Below, piece by piece: positions 17,783 through 24,904 of a DNA stretch of 47,146 bases; the first letter of the stretch is position 1, and each line of letters begins with the position of its first letter. The DNA lies in the NCBI GenBank assembly GCA_027056485.1, contig JALUKQ010000167.1:1-47146 (forward strand), given 5' to 3'. This DNA comes from Campylobacteraceae bacterium. Its GTDB lineage: Bacteria > Campylobacterota > Campylobacteria > Campylobacterales > Sulfurovaceae. Made by a program: the position numbers and the translations under genes. The notes under the pieces were generated by a model. It did no database searches. It was not told the origin of the DNA and saw only the letters and a program-made list of their open reading frames with translations.

Positions 17783-18048
17783 CTAAAAAAAGTAGATTCC
17801 ACTCTCTTCAAATGGGGCTGCCTCTTCTCCTAAACTCCATGATTTTTCTACGCAATTTTGACAAATATGATAAAAACGTAATGAGTCCACTTTTGGTTTA
17901 AGCAATTTTAAAAGTTCTGTTTCTAAGGCATTTTTTTGAGCCTTACTTTTTACCTGAATCTCAAATACCGAATTGTTCACACGCTTTCCAAAAGCCTCTA
18001 AGGCTTCACCTACTTTTCTTATAATAAAGCAAAAGGAGCTATAAGCAC
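17783..18048 (-). pseudogene. cas2: cas2 remnant (CRISPR spacer-acquisition nuclease), 5' end broken
   Basis: From about 18026 down to the stop the frame encodes RKVGEALEAFGKRVNNSVFEI...DSLRFYHICQNCVEKSWSLGEEAAPFEESGIYFF, an evident Cas2 ferredoxin-fold protein from its first helix to its C-terminus. The first beta strand with the conserved Tyr-Asp is not recognisable: the frame upstream has no usable start, and a GTG at 18048 giving MLIAPFALL is in another frame and stops after nine codons. From GTG to stop would be about 88 codons, the normal Cas2 length, so a frameshift plus local decay is the simplest reading. An internal GTG (17980) could still give a 65-residue fragment. No cas1 or array is nearby. 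Confidence 0.75.
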
Positions 18049-18092
18049 TTCTCTTCTGTAAATATAATACAAATATTAAAAATGGGTATTAC

Positions 18093-19778
18093 CTAAACAG
18101 ATAAAAACTCCACTCCATCTTTTGAACCAATCAAGAGAAAACTTCTCAGCTTAGGAATACTTTTTACTTTATCTAGCTCTTTATACTCCTCAACCTGTTT
18201 GAGTCCATCTTTTTTTATAGTCTCATAACTATCTTTATCTTTTTTCCACTTTAACTCAAACAGATAATTATTTGGCACTTTCTCATCGCGACCAATAAGT
18301 AAAATATCAGGATATTTTCTATCAAATTCAGGCTGAGAGTCTATAAAGTAGAAGTCTGCAAAGCTCAAAAGTGCCAAGGTAATCACTTGAAAGTGCTTCT
18401 CTGTAAATCCTTGGTGGTCACGATTTGAAAGCGTTTTTATTGCCTCATTTAGTTGTTTATTGAATGGGTCAAGATTTCCTATGGCTAAGTCTCTTAAAAT
18501 AACTTTGATGTCTTGGTTCATTTGGAGATTGTTTCTCTTTTTTAACTCAATAGCAAAGTAATTAAAATAGAGTATTTTGATGACATAGTTAGGAATTTGA
18601 AAATAGAACTCCCCTCCAAAACTCTCCTCTTTAATAGTAATAAACCCCATAGAGTAGATAAGCGTAATAAAATCATCTCTACTAAACTCTTGGTTTAGGT
18701 CGTATCTGTCTTTTACCTCTCCTACTATTTGATTGTTTTCTATGAGCTCTTCTAAAATTTTATAGTTTCTGTCACTGTCACCTATGTTAAAAAGTTTCAT
18801 AATGGCTTTGTAGTCCGAGGCTACATTACTGTCTAGCATTTTTATGGGCATAGTACAATTATCATAATTGTATTGAGAGATAAAATAATTCACCAAAGTT
18901 GCATTATAAACTCTCTCATTTGCTTCTATATTAAATAAGTAACCGTTGTACCATTTTTGTATTTTTTTTAATAACTCTTCTTTCTCTATCTCTTGACACT
19001 TTTTAAAGATAGAGTTTTCTAAAGAGTAGTTTACCTCCTCCCCCGTAAATCCTGCCATGGCATTAAACTTTTTATTGTTTGAGATATTGGAGACAATATT
19101 AAACCCAGAACTTAGACTATCTAGCGTAATAGGAGTTACCCCTGTAATGAACATCTTTTGAACTACACCACTTTGGGTTGCACCTTTTAAGACTTCGTAA
19201 AAGCTTCTTACAAATCCACCCTTACCGACTATCCCTAAAAAGTCTTTCATGTTGTAGGCTAAAATGGCGTTGGCGAACTGGTCATACTCATCTATGAGCA
19301 GATATATTTTATCATTTTTAGCCACTTCAAAAAAGTATTTTATCAAACCTGTTGGGCTTTTAATATCATCTAATTTAGAAAGATATTCACCGTATCCGTA
19401 CTCACTAAAATATCTATTAATTGCAAATTTAATATTGTCTCTAAACCCATCATAAATAGACTCAACTCCTCCATCTATATTAATTCCAGAAAACTCAAAA
19501 AACAAAATACGAAAGCTACTTTTTAAGGGTGTTGGAGTGTTTTTTATAAAAGTCTCTTGAAATATATCATCAAATTCATGAGCAGAGTTCTCATCATAAT
19601 AGTATTGAAGAGTAGAGAGAAAAAGGGACTTTCCAAATCGTCTTGGGCGTAAAAAGACAACAAAACTCTCATTAAGATTTTCTAATTTTTCTATATATTG
19701 GGTTTTATCAATATAAAAGTAGTCGTTGTTTATTTTTATTTTTCTAAAATTACTTTCACCATAAATTATCTTTTTCAT
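18093..19778 (-). CDS. AAA-ATPase-like protein with PD-(D/E)XK nuclease domain
   Basis: 561 residues. N-terminal AAA-ATPase_like domain (about 5-280) opening with the family phrase YFYIDKTQYIEKL and the P-loop RPRRFGKS, Walker B near YLLIDEYD. C-terminal PDDEXK_9-type nuclease domain with PDILLIGRDE and ELKWKK (about 500-540). The family is large, often mobile and multi-copy (abundant in Bacteroidota); its role is not settled. It stands alone. Its 5' end has a TATAAT box (19805-19810) and a perfect palindrome covering the ribosome site, suggesting tight control. Confidence 0.85.
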   Translation of the reverse strand: MKKIIYGESNFRKIKINNDYFYIDKTQYIEKLENLNESFVVFLRPRRFGKSLFLSTLQYYYDENSAHEFDDIFQETFIKNTPTPLKSSFRILFFEFSGINIDGGVESIYDGFRDNIKFAINRYFSEYGYGEYLSKLDDIKSPTGLIKYFFEVAKNDKIYLLIDEYDQFANAILAYNMKDFLGIVGKGGFVRSFYEVLKGATQSGVVQKMFITGVTPITLDSLSSGFNIVSNISNNKKFNAMAGFTGEEVNYSLENSIFKKCQEIEKEELLKKIQKWYNGYLFNIEANERVYNATLVNYFISQYNYDNCTMPIKMLDSNVASDYKAIMKLFNIGDSDRNYKILEELIENNQIVGEVKDRYDLNQEFSRDDFITLIYSMGFITIKEESFGGEFYFQIPNYVIKILYFNYFAIELKKRNNLQMNQDIKVILRDLAIGNLDPFNKQLNEAIKTLSNRDHQGFTEKHFQVITLALLSFADFYFIDSQPEFDRKYPDILLIGRDEKVPNNYLFELKWKKDKDSYETIKKDGLKQVEEYKELDKVKSIPKLRSFLLIGSKDGVEFLSV

Positions 19779-19784
19779 ACTTGC

Positions 19785-19801
19785 CCTTCAAATCTTGAAG
19801 G
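19785..19801 (-). promoter_or_regulatory. Palindrome over the ribosome site of the AAA-ATPase/nuclease gene
   Basis: CCTTCAA-GAT-TTGAAGG (minus strand), perfect 7-bp arms. It begins 3 bases after the -10 box TATAAT (19805-19810) and its right arm contains the Shine-Dalgarno GAAGG(G) that serves the ATG at 19778. It can act as a DNA operator at the transcription start, or as an mRNA hairpin hiding the ribosome site. Confidence 0.65.
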
Positions 19802-19877
19802 TATATTATAGCATTATCTATTAAAATCAAGGTCTAACGTCAAAACAAACATCAACCACCAAAACATTGGAATCTAC

Positions 19878-19919
19878 GCGACTACGTCGCATAACCTCCC
19901 CACCGATAGGTAGGGATAC
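19878..19919. repeat. Structured repeat, copy B
   Basis: Hairpin GCGAC-TAC-GTCGC followed by ATAACCTCCCC and the 18-base core ACCGATAGGTAGGGATAC, which is identical to copy A (17744-17761). The first stem differs completely in sequence from copy A yet still pairs, and the spacer ATA-R-CCTCC is shared. In this copy the core pairs better (CCC-C-ACC / GGT-A-GGG around GATA). Confidence 0.7.
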
Positions 19920-20190
19920 ACCGTGTTTCTCGCTGTTTAAGAGATAGACTCTATGAAAAATTACAAAAACAGTAAAATTTTATAGAGCCGTAAAGTGTGT
20001 TTTTGTGGGAAAAAGAACCCAAAAATGCGTGAAAATGCCAAAAAAGTGCCTATATTTCGGCATCTTAATGAAAATATTGTCAAAATACCCAAGTTACGCT
20101 ATACTTCAAAAGGTACATTTACGAACTATTTGTACCAAGTTCCATAAAATCTTACTTTGTTAAGTCATTTTTAAATGGAACTTTCTCTCA
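19920..20190. other. Hairpin-rich non-coding stretch
   Basis: No gene is visible between the ATPase start (19778) and the IS element (20247). After repeat B come several inverted repeats: ATAGA-C-TCTAT near 19945, TGGG/CCCA near 20010, TGCC/GGCA near 20050, GGTACA/TGTACC (20112-20117, 20131-20136), and immediately after it AAGTTCCAT/ATGGAACTT (20137-20145, 20175-20183; 9 bp, perfect). The density of stems suggests a structured RNA or a DNA recognition region. Confidence 0.45.
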
Positions 20191-20246
20191 AAGTACACAA
20201 ACCGATATAGGCTTTAGAGTTATATTTATACTTTTTAACTAAACCA

Positions 20247-20785
20247 CTATGGACTCAAAGTCCATAGGTTTCTCTTGGACTGAAAGTCCAATCTATTCCA
20301 ACATCATATTCCCCACATCTTTATTTGAAGGAGTTCGATGATGTTCAAGATATTCTTCCACCATTTCTTGACTAACATTCCCTGTACTCCAAACTCCATA
20401 ACCTATTGCCCAAAAATGCTTTCCCCAATATTGTTTTGATAACTCTTTAAATTCTATTTGTAACTTTCTTGAACTTCGCCCTTTCAATCTTTTCACTATA
20501 TCACTCACTGATTTACTTAGTGCATATTCTATATGCATATGTATGTGGTCTTTACTCACTACTCCACTTAATATTCTTATGTCTTCTGCATCACATACTT
20601 GTATTATTATCTCTCGACATCGCTTTTGTATTTCCCCTTTCAATACTTTATAGCGATATTTTGTTACCCAAACTATATGAACTTGTAATTGACTTATTGT
20701 ATGGTTTCCATTTCTCATTTCTTATTCTAACTCTTAACACATTTGTAGAAGCTAAAGCCTTGCACTGAAAGTGCATAGTTTTAAC
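20247..20785 (-). mobile_element. IS200-type element with end hairpins
   Basis: A single tnpA gene bracketed by subterminal hairpins, as in the IS200/IS605 family: CTATGGACT-CAA-AGTCCATAG (20247-20267, 9 bp) and TTGGACT-GAA-AGTCCAA (20275-20291) beyond the 3' end, and TGCACT-GAA-AGTGCA (20761-20775) before the 5' end. All three share ACT-(C/G)AA-AGT. No tnpB and no target duplication, as expected for this single-strand transposition mechanism. The exact ends are not resolved; the limits given are approximate. Confidence 0.8.
20293..20718 (-). CDS. tnpA: IS200/IS605-family Y1 transposase TnpA
   Basis: 141-residue HUH-type tyrosine transposase that cuts and joins single-stranded DNA. Seen: the family opening VHIVWVTKYRYKVL, the HUH motif His58-Ile-His60 in SKDHIHMH, YWGKHFWAIGYGVWSTG, and the catalytic Tyr123 in VEEYLEHH. 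Length is normal and the frame is intact, so the element may still be active. Encoded leftward between the end hairpins. Confidence 0.92.
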   Translation of the reverse strand: MRNGNHTISQLQVHIVWVTKYRYKVLKGEIQKRCREIIIQVCDAEDIRILSGVVSKDHIHMHIEYALSKSVSDIVKRLKGRSSRKLQIEFKELSKQYWGKHFWAIGYGVWSTGNVSQEMVEEYLEHHRTPSNKDVGNMMLE

Positions 20786-20823
20786 TAGCGTGAGTGGAAC
20801 AATAAATTTCATTCAAATATAAC

Positions 20824-20858
20824 TATCGTTTTGATATTATAATAATCTAAAAACGATA
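20824..20858 (+). promoter_or_regulatory. Promoter framed by an inverted repeat (ATPase_2/DUF234 gene)
   Basis: Perfect 9-bp arms TATCGTTTT (20824-20832) and AAAACGATA (20850-20858) enclose a 17-base spacer that contains the -10 box TATAAT (20838-20843). This is the layout of an autoregulatory operator. The ATG follows at 20871. Confidence 0.65.
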
Positions 20859-20870
20859 AAAGGCTATAAG

Positions 20871-22244
20871 ATGTTTGTCAATCGCCAAAAAGAGCTAACA
20901 CTACTAGAAGAGGAGTACACTAACAGTGACTTTAGATTTACAGTACTCTATGGACGACTACGAGTAGGAAAGACCACACTACTTAAAGAGTATATCTCTT
21001 CTAAACCTTACATCTACTTTTTAGTAACACTTGAAGCACTACCTACTGTCATTGAACGTTTTCAAAATCTGGTGGCTGATTTTTTAGAAGATGAATTTCT
21101 TAGAGAGATTGAGTTAAAGAGTTTTGAACAGATTTTCTCCTATTTGGCTAAACAGCAGCTCTCTAAAAAAGTTGTGGTGGTTATTGATGAGTTTCAATAT
21201 CTTGGAAAGCTTGACAAATCTATCCCCTCTCAGTTTCAATATATTGTCGATGAGATACTCAAAAATAAAAATATTCATTTGGTGCTTTGTGGCTCTATTA
21301 TCTCTATGATGTATGAGCAGACACTATCTTACAATTCACCTCTTTATGGACGGCGAACCAGTAGTATTAAACTTGATGCGTTGAGTTTTGAGTATTTGAG
21401 TGCTTTTTTCCCTAGAAAAAATGAGATTGAGCTTATTGAACTCTATGCTGTTTTATATGGTGTTCCTAAATATCTAGAGCTTTTTAAAGAGAGTGGTGAT
21501 ATTTTTGAAGCCATAGAGAAAAATATTTTAGATAAAAACGCTTTTCTCTATGAAGAGCCTAGATTTATTTTGCAAAATGAGGTCAATGAACCGATGACCT
21601 ACTTTACCATCTTGGAGACCATTGCCAATGGAGAGCATAAGTTAGGAAATATTGCAGGAAAATTAAATAAAAATGTTCAAAATATCACTTCGTTTATTAG
21701 TAAACTAATTGAGTTAGAGGTTGTCTATAAAGAGGTTCCTATTACGGAAAAACTTCCTAACAAAAGTAAAAAGGGACTCTATTTTATTAAAGATAATTTT
21801 TTTCGGTTTTGGTTCTCTTATGTTTTACCCTACAGAAGTCAATTAGAGTTAGGAAATACCAACTATGCTCTAGTCAAAATAAAAGAGAATTTCTCAGGTT
21901 TTGTGGCAAAGGTCTATGAAGATTTATCGGTAGAATATACACTAAAAAATTATCCTCTTTTAAAAGCTGGTCGTTGGTGGAGCAAAGATGAAGAGATAGA
22001 TGTGGTTGGTGTAGGTGAAGCGTTTATTTTAGTGGGTGAGTGCAAATACTCAAACAAAAAAGTAGGCGTAGATATACTTCAAGAGTTAGAGCGAAAAAGT
22101 AAAAAGATAGAGTTAAAGCTACCTATAAAACACTATCTTCTCTTTTCTAAAAGTGGATTTACCAAAGATTTATTGGAAATTAAAAAAGATAGAGATGATG
22201 TCGTTTTAATAGATGGTTTTAATTCTAAAAACACAAGCCCTTAA
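20871..22244 (+). CDS. ATPase_2-type ATPase with DUF234 nuclease-like domain
   Basis: 457 residues. STAND-like ATPase domain (about 1-230) with P-loop GRLRVGKT (28-35) and Walker B VVVVIDEFQYL, a winged-helix part around 250-300 (ETIANGEHKLGNIAGKLNKNVQNITSFISKL), and a C-terminal DUF234 domain with a PD-(D/E)XK-like pattern (EEIDVVGVG ... LVGECKYSNKKV). Widespread in archaea and bacteria as a single-gene unit of unknown role, likely DNA-linked. It starts 85 bases past the IS element and overlaps the next, convergent gene by 4 bases. Confidence 0.85.
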   Translation: MFVNRQKELTLLEEEYTNSDFRFTVLYGRLRVGKTTLLKEYISSKPYIYFLVTLEALPTVIERFQNLVADFLEDEFLREIELKSFEQIFSYLAKQQLSKKVVVVIDEFQYLGKLDKSIPSQFQYIVDEILKNKNIHLVLCGSIISMMYEQTLSYNSPLYGRRTSSIKLDALSFEYLSAFFPRKNEIELIELYAVLYGVPKYLELFKESGDIFEAIEKNILDKNAFLYEEPRFILQNEVNEPMTYFTILETIANGEHKLGNIAGKLNKNVQNITSFISKLIELEVVYKEVPITEKLPNKSKKGLYFIKDNFFRFWFSYVLPYRSQLELGNTNYALVKIKENFSGFVAKVYEDLSVEYTLKNYPLLKAGRWWSKDEEIDVVGVGEAFILVGECKYSNKKVGVDILQELERKSKKIELKLPIKHYLLFSKSGFTKDLLEIKKDRDDVVLIDGFNSKNTSP

Positions 22245-23461
22245 TATAAAAATCCAAACAACCAAAGAGGAATCTTATTACCAAATCCTACCTCTATATC
22301 ATCAGAAGCCACAAAAGAGTTTGGCATATCTTTTATCTGTTTAAAACTCTTATTTTTCCCACCCACTTCAAAGGTATAGCTGTTGTCCACTAAAAAATCT
22401 CCCTTTTTTGCTACATAAATATCTTCATTGATAAAACGATTTTGTAGAGAAAAATAGTTTTTTATTTGATTCACAAAAAAAGCCTCTCTTGCACTTCCTA
22501 TATCTACTTTTTTCGTTAAAGCAGTAGATATATTGGTATTTTGCATAAAAAGTTTTTCAGGTTTGCTCATAATTTTGTAGCCCTTTTCAGGCGTTCGGAT
22601 ACTATTAATAATTTTTGCCTCTTCTAAATAGTTCAAATACTCATAGAGCTTTGGTCGTGAAATATCTGTAGCTTTAGCAAGGTCAGTAATATTTGGAATA
22701 AAGGGAACACTCACAGCCAAAAGATAGAGCAGTTTTTTGAGTTTGCGTATCTGTTGCATCTCTATTTTATTGATGTGTGGTAAGTCAGACTCTAAAATAA
22801 GATTAATAATCTGGATAATTCGTAGATGATAAGAGCCTTTGTCCTCTAAAACAAAAGGGTAACACCCAAACTCTAAATACTCTTTAAAAAATTTAAGAGG
22901 CTTAATCTTTTGGCTAATCTCACTGGCTATCTCAAAATGATTTTCAATTATCTCTTCTAGTGAATGACTCTCAAAAGAGACCTCTTCTTTTAGAAAAAGA
23001 TACTCTCTAAAGGATAGATTTTCAAGATGATAGACAATGGTTCGCCGAGAGAGGTCAACATTTTGTTTATTGATTTGTAAAATAGAAGAGCCTGAAATCA
23101 CCACTCTTAAAGAGAGAAAATCATAAATACTCTTAATATGTCTAGCCCAATCGCTGTATTTATGTACTTCATCAATAAAAAGTACCTCTCCACCATAAGA
23201 AGAAAATTCACTAGCAAACTCATAAAGAGAGATAGATTGAAAATAGGGATTATCTAAAGAGATATAGAGAGCCTTGTCACTCTGATAATAATGCTCTTTA
23301 AGATACTGCAACATCATAGTTGTTTTTCCTAAACCTCTCTGTCCTAAGATGGCAAGAGATTGTAGATTCCAATTAATCTCATTGTAAAGGTATCGTTTTT
23401 TTTCTAAAGATATTTTATCGAGTAGTTGATTTTGTTCGCTAAATAGATTTTGGAAGTTCAT
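22241..23461 (-). CDS. AAA_14 ATPase with DUF4143 domain
   Basis: 406 residues. N-terminal AAA_14 domain with P-loop GQRGLGKT (40-47) and Walker B EVLFIDEVHKY, a winged-helix segment (LAKATDISRPKLYEYLNYLEEAKII) and a C-terminal DUF4143 domain with a nuclease-like FLVDNSYTFEVGGKNK (Asp, Glu-x-Gly-Gly-Lys). Third ATPase-nuclease protein in a row from a third family. Function unknown. The promoter side carries a near-perfect palindrome and a second half-site (23477-23532). Confidence 0.85.
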   Translation of the reverse strand: MNFQNLFSEQNQLLDKISLEKKRYLYNEINWNLQSLAILGQRGLGKTTMMLQYLKEHYYQSDKALYISLDNPYFQSISLYEFASEFSSYGGEVLFIDEVHKYSDWARHIKSIYDFLSLRVVISGSSILQINKQNVDLSRRTIVYHLENLSFREYLFLKEEVSFESHSLEEIIENHFEIASEISQKIKPLKFFKEYLEFGCYPFVLEDKGSYHLRIIQIINLILESDLPHINKIEMQQIRKLKKLLYLLAVSVPFIPNITDLAKATDISRPKLYEYLNYLEEAKIINSIRTPEKGYKIMSKPEKLFMQNTNISTALTKKVDIGSAREAFFVNQIKNYFSLQNRFINEDIYVAKKGDFLVDNSYTFEVGGKNKSFKQIKDMPNSFVASDDIEVGFGNKIPLWLFGFLY

Positions 23462-23508
23462 TAATGAGCCTTTTTTATATGTAAATTTATATTATCATTT
23501 TTTTAGTT

Positions 23509-23532
23509 ATATGTAAATTATAGTTTACATAT
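23509..23532 (-). promoter_or_regulatory. Palindromic operator upstream of the AAA_14/DUF4143 gene
   Basis: Perfect 9-bp arms ATATGTAAA / TTTACATAT around TTATAG. A further copy of the left arm, ATATGTAAA, lies at 23477-23485, between the palindrome and the ATG at 23461. Such a full site plus half site is typical of repressor binding. Confidence 0.6.
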
Positions 23533-23625
23533 TAGAAAAATTATCATACTACTGTAACTAAAATCTCTAATTTAATATTAGCTATTTTAGCTACAATCTC
23601 AAAAAACAAAAAACCAAGGAAGCTC

Positions 23626-24177
23626 ATGCAAGGCTATGTCATACACTTTAACGATGAAAAAGGTTATGGATTTATAAAAACAGGGGAGTATGAAGAGAAT
23701 ATCTTTGTGCATAAATCTGCTCTGACCAATGCTCAGACACTTGAACAGGGGCAAGAGGTTGAGTTTACTGTTAAAAAGACTAAGAGAGGACTATCTGCAA
23801 CCAAAGTAGTGGCAGGGGCTAAACAGCGTTCTCCCTATTTTATCTTTGGGTTGGTATCGTTGGTGATAACCAGTGGTCTCTTTGCTTTTTTCTACTTCTA
23901 CCATCACCTTAACCCTCTGATTAGCTACCTCATCGCCATTAATATGAGTACTTTTTTACTCTATGGCTATGACAAACTTATATCAGCAGGAGAAGCACTT
24001 CGTGTTCCAGAATGGAACTTACATGCTTTAGCCATATTGGGTGGTTCTCCAGCTGGGTTATCTGCTCAAAAGTTTTTTCATCATAAGAGTATTAAAGGGT
24101 CATTTCAGTTGGTATATTGGCTTATTGTAGCTTTACAAGTTGGCTTACTGGTGTGGATTGAAAATATTAAACCATAG
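23626..24177 (+). CDS. Cold-shock domain protein fused to a DUF1294 membrane domain
   Basis: 183 residues. Residues 1-65 form a cold-shock OB fold with the RNP1-like KGYGFIKTG and RNP2-like IFVHKSAL, expected to bind single-stranded nucleic acid. Residues 72-183 contain about four hydrophobic helices and the DUF1294 pattern (LLYGYDKLISAGEALRVPEWNLHALAILGGSPAGLSAQKFFHHKS). The fusion would hold a nucleic-acid-binding head at the inner membrane. Role unknown. ATG follows AAGGAAGCTC. Overlaps the convergent hydrolase by 11 bases. Confidence 0.88.
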   Translation: MQGYVIHFNDEKGYGFIKTGEYEENIFVHKSALTNAQTLEQGQEVEFTVKKTKRGLSATKVVAGAKQRSPYFIFGLVSLVITSGLFAFFYFYHHLNPLISYLIAINMSTFLLYGYDKLISAGEALRVPEWNLHALAILGGSPAGLSAQKFFHHKSIKGSFQLVYWLIVALQVGLLVWIENIKP

Positions 24178-24901
24178 GAATCAAACGTCGAACTTTTTTT
24201 ACCTCTTTTAAATCTATGGTAGCTTCTATAACCTCTGCGTTGTCATCCATAAACACATCACACCATGGAGAGATAAGAGCTGAACTCTTTGCCATGTCAT
24301 CGTTGGCAGAGTTGCATAGACAAACAAAAGATTGGTTCATGGTTGCTAATGCTTGAGAGAGTACCTCTAAGTGTTTTTTTCTAGCTTTTCCCCACATGGC
24401 AGGTATAAGCACCATATCTACACCCTCTATCTGCTTCCATAACGCTTTAAAACGTAACTCAAAACAGATAATAAGTGCATAAGATACACCATTGATTTCA
24501 AAAGAGACAATATCTTCTTTCTCTCCTGCATGGAAATATTTATGCTCATTACCTATCTTAAATAGTTTGTATTTGTTTTGAGAGTAGACAACCTTGTGGT
24601 CATGTATGACAAGAGCTTGGTTGACAATGTTGTCACCCTCTTTTTTTATAATGGTAAACACTAAAATTTGGGTACTTATAAGGGGTAGTATCTCTTCCAT
24701 CGCTCTCTCATAAAAAGCTATAGCTTCATCAATGTTGTCATAATCGTAAGCTGTCAAGTAAACCTCTGGAGCCATTATAAGCTCTTTATCTTGATGAGCT
24801 TTTATATACTCTAAAAGTCTCTCTAAATTTTGCTCATAAGAGCTATTTGATTCTAGTTGAAGAAGAGCAATTCTATACTCTTTTTTGCTTAAGTACGACA
24901 T
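24167..24901 (-). CDS. Carbon-nitrogen (nitrilase-superfamily) hydrolase
   Basis: 244 residues with the nitrilase-superfamily catalytic triad in order: Glu46 (APEVYLT), Lys112 (NKYKLF) and Cys146 (LIICFELRF). It hydrolyses an amide or related C-N bond, probably of a small amide in the cytoplasm; substrate not readable. Three bases separate it from nrdB upstream, so they share a transcript, but a functional link to deoxynucleotide synthesis is not evident. Confidence 0.88.
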   Translation of the reverse strand: MSYLSKKEYRIALLQLESNSSYEQNLERLLEYIKAHQDKELIMAPEVYLTAYDYDNIDEAIAFYERAMEEILPLISTQILVFTIIKKEGDNIVNQALVIHDHKVVYSQNKYKLFKIGNEHKYFHAGEKEDIVSFEINGVSYALIICFELRFKALWKQIEGVDMVLIPAMWGKARKKHLEVLSQALATMNQSFVCLCNSANDDMAKSSALISPWCDVFMDDNAEVIEATIDLKEVKKVRRLIPMV

Positions 24902-24904
24902 CTA

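Noticed and set aside
17783-17980. A functional 65-residue protein
   Set aside because: Homology to Cas2 continues in frame upstream of the GTG without a proper start, so a truncated cas2 explains it better.
17545-19920. A CRISPR array next to the cas2 remnant
   Set aside because: Only two copies of the shared core exist and they are 2.1 kb apart with genes between; no regular repeat-spacer pattern is present.
20165-20245. A truncated gene (about 25 codons) interrupted by the IS element on the minus strand
   Set aside because: The short open stretch has no recognisable family pattern and no continuation on the other side of the element.
20247-20785. REP-associated transposase (RAYT) system
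   Set aside because: The hairpins lie at the element's own ends in normal IS200 style, and lack the GTAG/GGAG foot of REP sequences.
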